A stretch of DNA of 32,212 bases from Gnetum montanum (lineage: Eukaryota > Streptophyta > Gnetopsida > Gnetales > Gnetaceae). The notes beneath the pieces were generated by a model. The model was not told the origin of the DNA. It made no database searches and saw nothing but the letters and a program-made list of their open reading frames with translations. Shown one piece after another: positions 1-10,317 of the stretch. Made by a program: the position numbers and the translations under genes. The stretch spans positions 1 through 32,212 of the forward strand of contig MNCI01023331.1 of the NCBI GenBank assembly GCA_015680685.1, in the 5' to 3' direction. Position 1 is the stretch's first letter; each line of letters begins with the position of its first letter.

Positions 1-1027
1 ATTCAAACATCTGAATCTTGTAATTGGGAGTTGTGGGAGTAAAGTATGAGTGTGAAGGAGTGAAGTAGTTAAAGTTGTCAACTTCCTTTAATAGAAAAGT
101 AGCCCTAGTGTTTGCATATGGTGTATTTTTTTTCTCTTCAGCATCCATGGCAGAAAGAGCTATCTTGGTAATTTGAAGAACATCTCTAGCAGCAGTTCTA
201 AGGAAAGGCATCTGATCAGAACCCTAGTTCTCTAACAGAACAACAACCTTGTCAAGATCCCTGGCATCCATTTTCACATTCTGCAACAAGGATCCCATGA
301 TCCCTATAGCTCTGACAGCATTCTGCCAGTTCCCATAGTGGGCCTCATTTTCAACTATTTCTTGTGCAGCTTTCATCAAAGAGCTCATGAAAGCCTCAAG
401 AATAAGACCATTCTTCTCAGCCAGGGCTACAACTAATGCAATATGACCAAAATTCTGGCTAGATCTTACACACAGAACATTAGTAACCGTGAGGCAAACA
501 TCATTCACCACATCTGTTGGTGCAGATTTCCATGCCTCTGTCTCCAATAGGGCTCTAATGCAGATTTCAGATCCTTTAGCTGTGAATCCAACAGGCCCTA
601 TCAAAAGTATGTTGAGTGGGATCAAAATGCTCCTGAAAATTTCATTCCTCTCTATAGGAGTAGAACCCACATCTATGGTGTATCTGGCTATGGCAGAAAC
701 TACCCTAGCACAACAATTCTGAAGCTCTGCTGCAGAAGAGGATATAGTCAAGAACCTAACGATGCTGTTCATGATTTGAGAAATGTAGGGAATCATGGCC
801 TTGCCATGCTCTCTAGCAAGAAACTCATACAAGGAAATTGAATACCGGGTAGGAGGCTCCATTTGTTCTTGGTCAACTATATGAGCTAGAAATTGGGGGA
901 TGTTTCTATAATCTAGTTAATGAATAGAGTCTTTCACGATACTCATGCTAGCTGTGTTCTTCTCCTCTTCTCCAAAATCCTTTTGTAGATTCTTGATTTC
1001 ATGTATCGAGGGAGTACTAGAATCCAT
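1..1027 (-). pseudogene. SINE1/SINE2-like ARM-repeat protein, intronless, two nonsense codons, 5' part of gene
   Basis: Read on the minus strand from ATG at 1027-1025, one frame runs to the window edge without a frameshift, broken by TAA at 917-919 and TAG at 224-226. The residues resemble, from memory, the N-terminal ARM domain of Arabidopsis SINE1/SINE2, plant nuclear-envelope proteins that bind actin and partner SUN/KASH complexes. Landmarks are IPQFLA, YSISLYEFLAREHG, ARYTID, the SEICIRALLET helix and SDQMPFLRTAA. The similarity runs on both sides of each stop, so both are true breaks in one gene rather than separate ORFs. No intron is seen in more than 1 kb. The ARM and KASH remainder would lie left of the window. 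Another TOG/ARM protein such as a TORTIFOLIA1 relative is possible. Two stops suggest a pseudogene, though sequencing error cannot be excluded. Confidence 0.65.
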
Positions 1028-1809
1028 AGCTTTAAAAATTCAAAACTGATTAGCCAAGTTGAACTTCTTTTTGCAAGCAACAAAACCTTCCTCCCCTTGA
1101 AAATGACTAAACTCTCCAAAACCCTCAAACCCTGGAAGCAAAAATGTAAGAAATCTAATTCATTAGAAGAAATAAAAAGAAAGTGATAGGAGAGAGAAAA
1201 TCAACTATCTAAACTACCAGTTCAATCTTCTAGACGTAAAACAATGGATGAAAATTTCTAAAATTGAATTCGAAGATTAACCTAGGAAAGGGAAAAATGA
1301 AACAAATAGACCTACAAAACTATAATCCAAGTAAATCAACAACCAAATTGGGGCAAAAGTCACCAAAGCTCAAATGAGAATAAACAAAAGAGAAAAATTA
1401 AAAACTTACCAAATTTCGATGTGGTGGTCATCAAACTGGCAAGCAGCAATGGTTAATATCCTAATGATGATTTTGCAAAATCTAAGCTAAAATTTCTTAT
1501 TGGGAGGCTATAATTTTTTTTTGAAATCTTGGAAGGGAAAGTGAATTCTGTAGCTAGATTTTGGCAAAAACAAAATTCTTTGCAAAGTTTGAATTGTTGT
1601 TGTTGCTACTGCTGGTGGCCAATTCTGAAATAATATTTTCTTCCTTTGTGGGTAAGCCAAAGGGATTTAGAATAGAAAAAGAAAATGGAAAGCATGAGAT
1701 GATCAATGCATTGATTCACCTATTTCAAATTTGTTGTTCCCTCTACCATGGCTATTTAATGTAGTCGATCGCTTGTTGAATTTTACCATTAGTGAGAGTT
1801 CTAACGCTT
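1028..1809. other. AT-rich sequence upstream of the ARM pseudogene; no gene recognised
   Basis: This stretch would hold the 5' flank and promoter of the minus-strand ARM gene. Short open frames occur on both strands, including a leucine-rich one near 1561, but none has a credible ATG context or a recognisable motif. No clear TATA box could be assigned. Confidence 0.5.
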
Positions 1810-2095
1810 CCCAACCCTTCGACTCTCCATTCGTCTCTTTGTATTCCCTCACATGCATGCATCACATGCAGGGGAGCCAAAGAGTCATTGTATGGAAGTT
1901 GAATCTCTATTCAATTGATGCTCCTAATCCTTAGGCTTCCCATTCATCTCTTCGTATTCTCTCACGTGCATGCACCACATGTAGGAAAGCCAAAGAGTCA
2001 CTATAGGGGAGCCAAATCTCTATTCGATTTATGCCCTTGACCCCTGGGCTTCCCATTCATCTCTTCTTATTCCCTCACATGTAGGCACTGACATG
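1810..2095. repeat. Tandem repeat, ~112-bp unit, about 2.5 copies
   Basis: Three successive starts of the phrase CCATTC-TCTCTT-TATTC-CTCAC occur near 1827, 1938 and 2051. In the first two units it is followed by CATGCA-CACATG and a GCCAAAGAGTCA motif, so the unit is about 112 bp. The third copy is cut short where the next AT-rich repeat starts. Copies differ by scattered substitutions. Confidence 0.75.
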
Positions 2096-2645
2096 GATAA
2101 TAATGAATAGTTATTATTATAACTGATAGGTAATATTGAATAGTTATTATTATTATAAATGGTGCCTATTACGATTATAGTAATAATAAATATTTTTTAT
2201 TATAAATANTTGCCTATTACGATTATAGTAATAATAAATATTTTTTATTATAAATAGTGGGTAATAATGAATAGTTATTATTATAACTGATAGGTAATAT
2301 TGAATAGTTATTATTATTATAAACGGTGACTGTTACAATTATAGTAATAATGAATATTTTTTATTATAAACAATGTGTAATAATGAATATTTATTATTAG
2401 AAATGGTGGATAATATTGAATAGTTATTATTATTATAAATGTTGCCTATTACGATTATAGTAATAATAAATATTTTTTATTATAAATAGTGGGTAATAAT
2501 GAATAGTTATTATTATAACTGATAGGTAATATTGAATAGTTATTATTATTATAAATGGTGCCTATTACGATTATAGTAATAATAAATATTTTTTATTATA
2601 AATAGTGGGTAATAATGAATATTTATTATTAATAAAAATGGTGAT
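2096..2645. repeat. AT-rich minisatellite, ~117-bp unit, more than four copies
   Basis: The unit contains GGTAATAATGAATAGTTATT, then GCCTATTACGATTATAG, then a run reading TATTTTTTATTATAAAT. Copies start near 2096, 2259, 2376, 2490 and 2609, with a partial copy at 2211-2258. An N at 2209 sits exactly at the irregular join, so this copy number may be an assembly artefact. The array stops abruptly where the LTR fragment starts at 2646. Confidence 0.8.
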
Positions 2646-2970
2646 TGATGAAGCAGTTACTCTAATTATTAGAGTAGTTATTATTGGAGTGGTTACTCTA
2701 ATAATTAGAGTGATTATTATTGGAGTAGTTATTCTATTTATTAGAGTGGTTACTCTAATTATTAAAGTAGTTGCTCCCAAGTCTATAAATACAATGCTCA
2801 GGCACACAATTGAAAGGAAGTCTGGTAGTAGTCAAGTAGCAAAGCTCTTGTAGTTTATTTGAAAGTTAGAGTATTTTCCAAGTGCCCGCACCAGAAGGTC
2901 TAAGTATGCATGGATCTTTATTCGAGCATTATGTACCAAAGCACACCTTGTGTATGGCAATAAAGATGAG
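2646..2970 (+). mobile_element. Truncated LTR of the Athila-like family, U3-R part, opposite orientation to the large element
   Basis: The sequence starts TGATGA, the terminal motif of the LTRs at 5075-6001 and 30550-31509. It follows them in plus orientation: palindromic ACTCTAATTATTAGAGT blocks, TATA box, the GTAGTTTATTTRAAAGTTAGAG block, the CGAGCATT block and a CAATAAAGATGAG polyadenylation-like site. Similarity stops at about 2965-2970, so the 3' third of the LTR is missing and no internal element sequence follows. It is an LTR fragment rather than a complete solo LTR. Confidence 0.85.
2784..2790 (+). promoter_or_regulatory. TATA box (TATAAAT) of the LTR fragment
   Basis: TATAAAT follows the palindromic U3 block. 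The equivalent position in the left large LTR carries TATAAAC on the minus strand (5813-5819). Confidence 0.6.
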
Positions 2971-2987
2971 AATTATTAGGTTTCTTT

Positions 2988-3645
2988 GATGTCATTAATA
3001 TTATGTTTTGGATTAGTTACTTGGCTCCAGAATATGCATCCAATGGCAAGCTCACTGAAAAATCAGATGTATTTTCATTTGGCATTGTTTTGTTGGAGTT
3101 AATTATAGGTCATAAGCCAGTTGATGTTAACCAGCAATACATGGAGGACAACCTTGTCGATTGGGTTTGTAATTTTTACTATGTACAACATTGCCATCTA
3201 ATCAAAAATCACAATTATCCTTAGCATGTGATTAAAAAAAATAATAGATAATGTAATACTCTAATGATTTTATTGATATGGCTCTAATGATTTTATTGAT
3301 ATGGCTTTGGTGTATAAACAGGCACAACAACTTATGCTTGAGTCTTTGAGATCTACCTACCTAGAAGAAGAACTGGTTGATCCTCAATTAAATGGTGATC
3401 ATGACAAGAATGAGACGAGGAGGGTAATTGCATGTGCTACTTCAACAGTAAGACTTTCTGCTAAAAAACATCACCACATTGGATAGGTAGCTTTCATCCT
3501 TGTTTGTCCATGTCTGTCTGTTCTCTTGTATATGCCATTGCTTCAAATGATGCTATTGATATATAAATTTTGGACATAGCACTTGTGAAAACTCGTTTTA
3601 GGAGACTATCGTCGTATGGGTATGGAAACTCAGGAATAGTCTTAG
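2988..3645 (+). pseudogene. PERK-type receptor-like kinase remnant, end of the kinase domain
   Basis: Three exon pieces match the C-terminal half of proline-rich extensin-like receptor kinases (PERK). From 2988 to 3164 the frame reads [20 protein letters not shown] and on to LVDW, kinase subdomains VIII-IX. A GT at 3165 and CAG ending at 3321 bound an intron at a point where the reading joins naturally. From 3322 the next exon carries the ELVDPQL and RRVIACAT motifs, then a TAG at 3484-3486. A shorter piece near 3601-3640 (YRRMGMETQE) resembles the tail of the same family. The N-terminal lobe, catalytic loop and DFG region are absent. The truncated LTR lies directly upstream. It is a dead fragment, probably cut off by the retroelement insertion or by a deletion. 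Confidence 0.75.
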
Positions 3646-3659
3646 TTGAAAGGGCTATG

Positions 3660-5074
3660 TGACAAAACAATTATAATAATATTTTAAACAAAATATTGAA
3701 AACTTAAATTTAATTTTAGAAAGATTATGTTATCTTTTAAAAAACATACTAAAATAACTAAAATCAAAATTAAATATTTGTACAATTTTAAAGGATGATA
3801 AACAATTCAAAAACAAAAGTTCAAATTTTATCTGGTGACCTAGCCACTCATTGATGAGGAAAAAGGAAAAAGGATCCTGCATTTGCTCAAGAGAGAGAAA
3901 CATGACTGGTGACGTCACCGAAATGTAGAGGTTCTCTGCCACCTCCACCACCGTCGCTTGCTCACTGTCTTCAATGTGCCATTTTCATGTGAAGAAGGAA
4001 GCCACCATTGGCCACCTTTGATGAATGCTTTTTTATGTGTCTCTGATGCGTGTAGATGCATTAGTTGCCACTATCAAGCATTGGTCACCTACCATCATTA
4101 GATAAGAAGCTCTACCCCCACACGTGAAAGACTGCCATGCTTCCCTACCACCGTTTGGGTGAAAGAGAAGGAGAAAAGAAGCTGCCATAGTTACCAGGAG
4201 ACTTCCCATAGACCATCATGGGCTTCACCATCCTTTGACTCCGCATTGCCTGCCAAGAAAATTACTATTAGTTGGTTTCCCAGATGTTGCTACACGTCTA
4301 TTGGGAGAGGGTGTTTGCTGCACAGGCATTTTCGTACCCGTCGTTTCTAGCACTGCCGTATGCACGTCTGTTTTTTTTATTAAAGAAAGGAAGGGAGGTC
4401 CTGTTGGTGCCACTCCAGCACCTTGTCGTGTGCTTGATGTATTGCAGACGTCTACATCATCGCTTGTTGCACGCGCATTTCTATCGGCTATTGTTATCTC
4501 CTCTGAGTCTCACGTGCCATCCCTTGCAAACTGCAGTAGGTCTAAGGTGTCACCCACCACTGCCACATGTTTGAGAAGAGGCTCTATCCCTTGCTGGCTC
4601 TTGCCTCCGGCCCCTACCTTTGGCCCGAGGCTACACCCTTGTTTATAGCGGCCTACGCTGAATAAACCACCATCAACCACCAACCGTCGTCACGTGCCAT
4701 CAACGTCATCAACTGTCAACTTCAACACAAAGCACTCTTCTTTTTAACTATCTTTTTATGGAAAAATGTTTCTTGTGGCTAACAGTAGTTCCTCATCATT
4801 AGTGTCTATGGACGATAGTTCTCTTAATCATATTTATCATCTAGTGCAGATTTCTTCTTAAAACAATGCCATGTACTTATGCCATGCCCTCTCTTTTTGA
4901 ATTTATTACCTTTCTTATTTTTTATTTCAAATTTTCAAAGTCTACATATTTACTACATTTATTTTTATCATGCTTCTTCAATCTACTTTTATTTGAGATA
5001 AGGTATACCATAAATATACCATAGCATATATCCTAAGATTTTGTTTACAATCTTTGGCTTTGTCTAGAGATTTG
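3660..5074. other. Unassigned sequence: AT-rich 3660-3830, CA/CCACC-rich 3840-4760, AT-rich 4880-5074
   Basis: Overlapping frames in 4159-4650 arise from GC-richer, CCACC-type low-complexity sequence and carry no recognisable motif. A serine-rich frame starting ATG at 4768 vaguely recalls the N-terminus of copia Gag proteins, but it stops after about 30 codons and cannot be defended. This stretch may be an older repeat, since it lies between known insertions. Confidence 0.4.
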
Positions 5075-6001
5075 TCTATGGGTGGTAAGCATAATCCGGT
5101 TGAATTCCAAGAACTAAGTGCCTATGCACCTTTGTGGAACAAGGATGAGTTGGTTTATCGTTGTCTTCCCAAGCTTACCTATATGTCACGATTGTATGGT
5201 TAAGTAAGCTTAAGGCATATGATTTTTATAACTTTTATGTTTTTATGTCCTATGCTAATAAGGGAGGAGAGAGATAACTAAGTGACCAATTTAACTTAAC
5301 TACTAATTAACTAGGATTTAACTAATCTTGACACTAGTATCTATTCTCACTTGCTGTACACATCCTAAACCAGTGCAACACTACTGGGATTACCAAACGC
5401 TAATCATTACTGGGTTACCAAGTGTTACACGCATGCTCGAAGTGATCATATTGAGTGTAATTTAACAATTTTCTAAATTGATTAAAATGAATTGCTATGC
5501 TAATAATAGAATTGTAAAGTGCATAAAATAAAATAAAATAAAATAAATGCATATGAAAATAAAATAAAAGAAATGTGTAAGAAAACAAATCTCAATTGCT
5601 GCAAGGATGAATCAAAGAGCTCATCTTTATTGCCGTACATAAGATGTGCTTAGGTACACAATGCTCGAATAAAGATCCATCCACATTTCGGCCTCCTGCT
5701 ATGGGTACTTGGAAAATACTCTAACTTTTAAATAAACTACGAGAGTTTTGCTTCTTTTATGCTACAAGATTTCTTTTTCTAAATTACCCCATATTGTATG
5801 CTTAGGTACTATGTTTATAGGCCCAGGAGTAATAGAAGAATAACCACTTTAATAATAACCACCCTAATAATAACCACTTTTTAATAATTAGAGTAACTAC
5901 TCTAATAATAATCACTCTAATAATTAGAGTAACCACTCTAATAATTATAGTAACTATTCTAATAATAACCACTCTAATTATTAGAGTAACCACTCTCATC
6001 A
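5075..6001 (-). repeat. 3' LTR of the Athila-like element
   Basis: It aligns with 30550-31509 in the same orientation. It ends TCATCA at 6001, next to a polypurine tract, which makes it the 3' LTR. Its left end lacks about 25 bp present in the right LTR, so the exact border (5073-5081) is uncertain. It contains a TATAAAC box (minus, 5813-5819), a polyadenylation-like AATAAA near 5630, and an AAATAAAATA-rich microsatellite at 5525-5570. Confidence 0.85.
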
Positions 6002-6010
6002 TACCCCCAC
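6002..6010 (-). promoter_or_regulatory. Polypurine tract of the Athila-like element
   Basis: On the minus strand CGTGGGGGTA lies directly before the LTR start TGATGA, the expected place for plus-strand DNA priming. Confidence 0.7.
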
Positions 6011-7000
6011 GATTGAATGAAAACTTGTCCTCAAGTTCATTACAAAATATTGGGAAGGTATGGGATTATTAACTAATTGACAAGTGATGGTGGAGTGGGA
6101 TGATAGACTCAACATGCCCAGTGAATAGATCAATAAGCATATTACAACATTGTGGTGAACACTTGTACATAAATGACATCCAAGCCTTTATTTGGTAGCT
6201 TGTAGAGAAAGAGAGAGAAAGAACATGAAGCATGTTGCCACCAATGTGAAGATTGTGCCTTCTGTTGTTTATCCATAGCCATGCCACTAGACTTGCTCCT
6301 TTTGCAAATGCTCCAGTTCTGATCCATCTTGAGTGCTTCCTCCAAGCCTAGTCCATTGTTTGTATGATCATCATCTGCACACACAACACAGTCACAAATG
6401 AGCAAGGATAGATAAATCACAATGTGGTTGATACCTTGCCTCAATATGAAGCACATTGGCTAAGTTGTGGTTATGGCAGAAACTGGTTCAGAGATTTATC
6501 ATAGGTGACTACCCAAGGTGTAGGGGTTAGGTGAATAGTAAAATGGAGAAGATTAAAAAATTTGTGCTAGGATCCCCACGACTAAGAGCGAACCTNAATG
6601 CATCAACCTAGAAATGAATTAATGATAGAACCATACCTTAATATCAGCATCATAATTCAAAGGTAAAAACCAAACATTAGCAATCAATATGATATAATTC
6701 AATTCACCATCATGAGCACTTATTGGATGATGAATAAAAGAAATCAAATAAATAAGGAAATAGTAAAAATATGAATGATTGTGTAAAACAAAAATAAGAA
6801 AAGTTGAAAGAATGTGTAAAAAAAAAATGTGTAAAACAAAAATTCAAAAAGAACTGAGGGGCCTAGAATGGGTAGCATAGGTGGCCATCTCCCCCATGAC
6901 TAAGTTGGAAGGAGGAGATCTAAAATAGTAAGGAAGGTTGTCCATCAACAGAGGTAGCATGTGTACTAGCTATCCTAAGCTCATGGAAAGGTTTGGTTTA
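6011..7000 (-). other. 3' internal non-coding region of the Athila-like element
   Basis: This lies between the end of integrase and the 3' LTR. A block at 6770-6920, with repeated GTAAAACAAAAA phrases and then a GGTGGCCATCTCCCCCATGACT motif, recurs at 31650-31860 in the neighbouring family member. A 104-codon minus frame at 6142-6456 shows no signal peptide or known motif, so an env-like gene is not supported. Confidence 0.6.
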
Positions 7001-8459
7001 TTACACGTTGATCAATAGTTTCTTGTCTGGGCTCTCAGGTTTGTATATTGTCATGGCCCCTAAAGGAAAAGTTGCATAAATAATATAAGGTCCTTCCCAT
7101 AGTGTTTGAAATTTAGTATGTTGTGGCACATGTGTGGGATTCTAGTAGAGAAACTTACGTCCCAATTGATATTTAACTTTCCTAATCGTTAGGTCATGAC
7201 ATTGTTTATTGAATGCCTTATGCAACTTGTTAGATAATAGGACAACTAATTGATTTTCATTTAATAAGTTAAGGGGTACTAACAATTGTTTCTATGCTAG
7301 ATTAAGATCAAGGTTGAGGTCACATGCCATGGGTAGTGTACAAAGCTTAGTTTGAATGGGAAGCATTGGTAATTTACTGTATACTAACTCATAGGGAGAG
7401 TAGCCTGTAGGGGGTTTCCATGTGGAGCAGTATGCCAAAAGAGCATCGTTCAGTTTAGTGCTCTAGTCTCACCTAAAATTGCTAATGATTCTTGTCAATA
7501 TCTTCATAATCTCCATGTTGGTGAATTCTGCTTGACTGTTCACTTGGGGTTGGTATGGTGTAGTCAATTTATGCTTAACCCCTAGGCATTGCATTAATTT
7601 CTAAAAAGTCACACTTGTGAAGTGTGTACCATTGTCTAAAATAAGTCCACACAGCACACCAAACCTGCTTATGATTTGTTGCTGAGCAATTTATGCAACT
7701 GTAGATGATGTACAATCCTTAATAGTAGTTTCTTCTACCCATTTTGTTAGGTAATCAACAACAACAACAATATAAGCTTTTCCGTTGGACATTGGTGTAA
7801 TTGGCCCCATAAAATTAATTCCCCAAATGTCAAAGGGTTCTAATGGTTGAATCCATTGTTACAGATCCTCCATTCTAGCAGTCATTCCCCCATCACCTTG
7901 ACAGAGCTCACAAGATTGGATGAAATGATGAGCATCCCAAAATAATGTAGGCCAATAATATCCTACAAGCAAGATCTTGATGACCGTTCATCTCCTAGTG
8001 TAATGACTCCCACAAGGATCTCATGAGCATCTAGGAGAACTTGCAGTTGATCTATATTGGGAACATACCATTGAAACAAACCATCAGGACACACTTTGTA
8101 AAGATGCCCATTGATCTCCATAAAGTACTTGGCTCAATGAAGAAACTGTTTTTTCTTCTTAAGGTTTAACTCTTGTGGTGTTTGTTGGGTAAGGAGATAG
8201 GTAAAAATGCTACTATACCAGTTTGTCTCCATGGGTGATTGATTATTCACTACACTAGCAAAGAGGAATTCATCAGGGAAATGATTAGAAATTGGATACT
8301 CATCCTCTTTGTTGTCCCATCACAACCGAGATAAATGATCAGCATCTATGTTCTCGATGTCCTTGCGATTGATCATTGTTAAATAAAAATCTTATAAGAT
8401 TACAAGCCATTGTATGATACGAGGGCTTACCATTGGCTCATTCATGAGGAATTAGATTG
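7001..8459 (-). pseudogene. Athila-like pol, downstream part: end of RNase H and integrase
   Basis: From 8459 down, the frame resumes the RNase H sequence interrupted at 25776 and reaches the motif IENIDADHLSR near 8340. Integrase follows: GYYWPTLFW, CELCQG (zinc-binding Cys pair), core segment [18 protein letters not shown] near 7740-7800, LDNGTHF, and PQVNSQAEF with the third acidic residue. The first catalytic Asp position reads INFMGP, that is Asn. A C-terminal WEGPYIIYA segment is followed by tandem TAA at 7001-7006. Many stops stand where Gln or Trp codons are expected. It is inactive. Confidence 0.85.
8455..8459 (+). repeat. Target-site duplication GATTG, left copy
   Basis: GATTG directly precedes the 5' LTR TGAAAC and recurs directly after the 3' LTR at 25771-25775. 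Removing the insertion and one copy restores a continuous reading of the old RNase H region. Confidence 0.9.
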
Positions 8460-9627
8460 TGAAACACCACAAAATTTTGAGCTTGGTACTTCCCCAGCAA
8501 GAAGCAGGTCCCTGCGACCCACGAACAACCACGGCTACATTTGGTGTCGCACATTGCAACTTTGGGGAGGCTTAATTTTCACTAGGTGTGCAGTACCAGC
8601 GTATACGCCCAACATCAATAGTGTATACGCCCAACATCCCCAGCATATACGCCCAGCATAGACATCCGACTTACATGCCCGATGTACACGCCTCACCTGT
8701 ACGCTCGACAGGTACCACAGATGCACACGCCCAATGATGAAGTCTCAATGACAAAATGAAAATAGCACCGAAGAGCAAGAATTGAAGCAAGTCGGCAGCC
8801 ATCAGCGTACACGCCCGGCGTATACGCCGAGTCATTGTCGGTGTCTATGCTCAGTGTGTACGCCTAGTGCCCATAGCATCTCCACCCAAGTTCACACACG
8901 CCCAGCACGTTCAGCATATACGCCCAGCATGTACGCCGGCCTGATGTAGCGTATACGCCCCACGTATACGCCCAGAAGATGTAATATGTTGTATATTTGT
9001 AAATTATATGCACCCAGTCAATGCGCCACGTGTCTCCTAACCCGAGTCTAGCGTAACAACCGGTATAAGAACCCCACTTTTCCACTTCACCAAGAGGGTT
9101 GGCAAACATCCCAGAGCATACTAGAGACATTTACGCTATGCACCTGAGCTAAAACCCTCTTACGCTAGAAAGCCCTGTATGTTGTGCACACAGTCTCCAC
9201 GCTCCGCCTACTACGCGAACTAGCCGAGTCATCCCTACATCCACCGGGGCTTTTCGTCCACCTTGTGTTCCATCACAACTATGTTAGACCCGCGCATTGT
9301 ACTTTGACCCTGTAATACCATTGTTTATAGTTTATGCTAATTTCTTGCACGTTGTTTCTATTGACACTCGTTCATATGTATGCCCTGTTCACATCTGTTA
9401 CGTTGTTTACGCTCTCATTTACGCCGTTTACACATAACCCAGCGTATAGCACTTCGGCATACGTGTGGGTAAATCCTTGTTTGATCTGCGTGCGGACCAC
9501 CCAAGGTACTCTACCTTTGTGCATTCTAGCTCACACTCAGGCGAAGGTAGGGTCTTCTGTGCGCGTCCTACGATCCCGTGGTCTTTGTTTCCTTCCAGCC
9601 GGAGACCGACGATTTCAGGCGGGTATA
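8460..9627 (+). repeat. 5' LTR of the TAT-like element
   Basis: It starts TGAAACACCACAAAATTTTG. The 3' border is inferred from the primer site at 9632 and from the matching end of the other LTR (GGTATA here, GGTACA there). U3 at 8580-8960 is crowded with AGCGTATACGCC-type palindromes, and the downstream part carries TTTACGCT/TCTACGCT phrases. The last ~45 bp before the border (about 9573-9617) are absent from the 3' LTR. Confidence 0.88.
9027..9070 (+). promoter_or_regulatory. LTR core promoter: G-box CACGTG and TATA box TATAAGA
   Basis: CACGTG at 9027-9032 lies 37 bp upstream of TATAAGA at 9064-9070. The same arrangement, with TATAAAA, is kept in the 3' LTR. The G-box as a bZIP/bHLH site is general plant knowledge; its use here is inferred. 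Confidence 0.6.
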
Positions 9628-9631
9628 GAAA

Positions 9632-9649
9632 TTGGCACTAGAAGGAGGG
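9632..9649 (+). promoter_or_regulatory. Putative primer-binding site
   Basis: TTGGCACTAGAAGGAGGG lies 4 bp after the LTR end and resembles the TTGGCGCTAGAAG-type sequence that follows 5' LTRs in TAT elements, as I recall them. The tRNA was not assigned. CA in place of CG could be a methylation-driven change. Confidence 0.5.
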
Positions 9650-10317
9650 CCCCTAAAAACCTTGCTCGAAAACTTCTCATCATCTACACTGTTGAGCGTA
9701 TACGCCGCCAATCACACACCGTTTCTTGCTAAAACCTCAGCCCCATCTGAAAACCTTTCCCGCACACTCCCTAGTTTCTATGCTCATCAGTGTTTTCATT
9801 ACCCTGTTTCAAACTCTCTACAAGTCTTTCAGCGTATACGCTACCAACTTCATGTGGACCATCCATAGAAAACCCCAGCATCTACGCTATTCAGTATTTA
9901 CGCTGTCCCTATTAAAACTTAGCCATAAAATTGCATTCTCTACGCTGTCTTGTTGAGCCTTGTTTTTTTTTGCTGAGCCTTGTCTACGCTATCTTTTTTT
10001 ACGCCTAAGCCTTGTTTTACGCTGTACTCTGTTTTATGCTGTACTCTGTTTTTGCCATACTCTGTTTTACGCTCTATCCTATTTACGCTATAGTTTGTTT
10101 ACGCTGTACTTTGTTTTACGCTGTACTTTGTTTTACGCCAAAGCTGTATACGTTGCCTAGCGTATACGCTGCACTCCTTACACTGTATATGCTGTCTACG
10201 CTGACGCCATACGCCGAATGTTGAGGCGTATACGCTACACTTTGTCACCTAGTTTACGATGTACCAAGTACACTAATTTCGCTCCTCTACCCCGTGTCAT
10301 ACCCTTAACAATTCATC
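9650..10317 (+). repeat. gag leader rich in TACGC/GCGTA motifs, with a ~22-bp degenerate tandem array
   Basis: The leader carries dozens of TACGC, TTTACGCT and GCGTATACGC phrases. From about 10010 to 10150 they form a degenerate array with units like TTTTACGCTGTACT repeated seven to eight times. Open frames across it (for example 9334-9732 and 9960-10224) are Tyr/Phe/Leu-rich by-products of the repeat. Motif density falls sharply once gag starts. Confidence 0.75.

Noticed and set aside
2571-2853. Ile/Val/Thr-rich frames on both strands (also at 5802-6002 and 31304-31655)
   Set aside because: These are translations of the AT palindrome arrays in the LTR U3 and not membrane proteins.
4159-4650. 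Overlapping frames of 60-137 codons on both strands
   Set aside because: Low-complexity CCACC and CT-rich sequence keeps several frames open at once; no motif or codon pattern favours one.
4768-4870. Serine-rich start resembling a copia Gag N-terminus
   Set aside because: The similarity covers only a few residues and the frame stops after about 30 codons; no copia domain follows.
6142-6456. Minus-strand frame that might be an env-like gene of the Athila-type element
   Set aside because: It lacks a signal peptide, transmembrane segment or similarity I can recognise, and the region is repeated as non-coding sequence elsewhere.
9334-10224. Several overlapping plus-strand open frames rich in Tyr, Phe and Leu
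   Set aside because: They are read out of the TACGC/TTTACGC repeats of the LTR and leader, change frame with the repeat, and have no motif.
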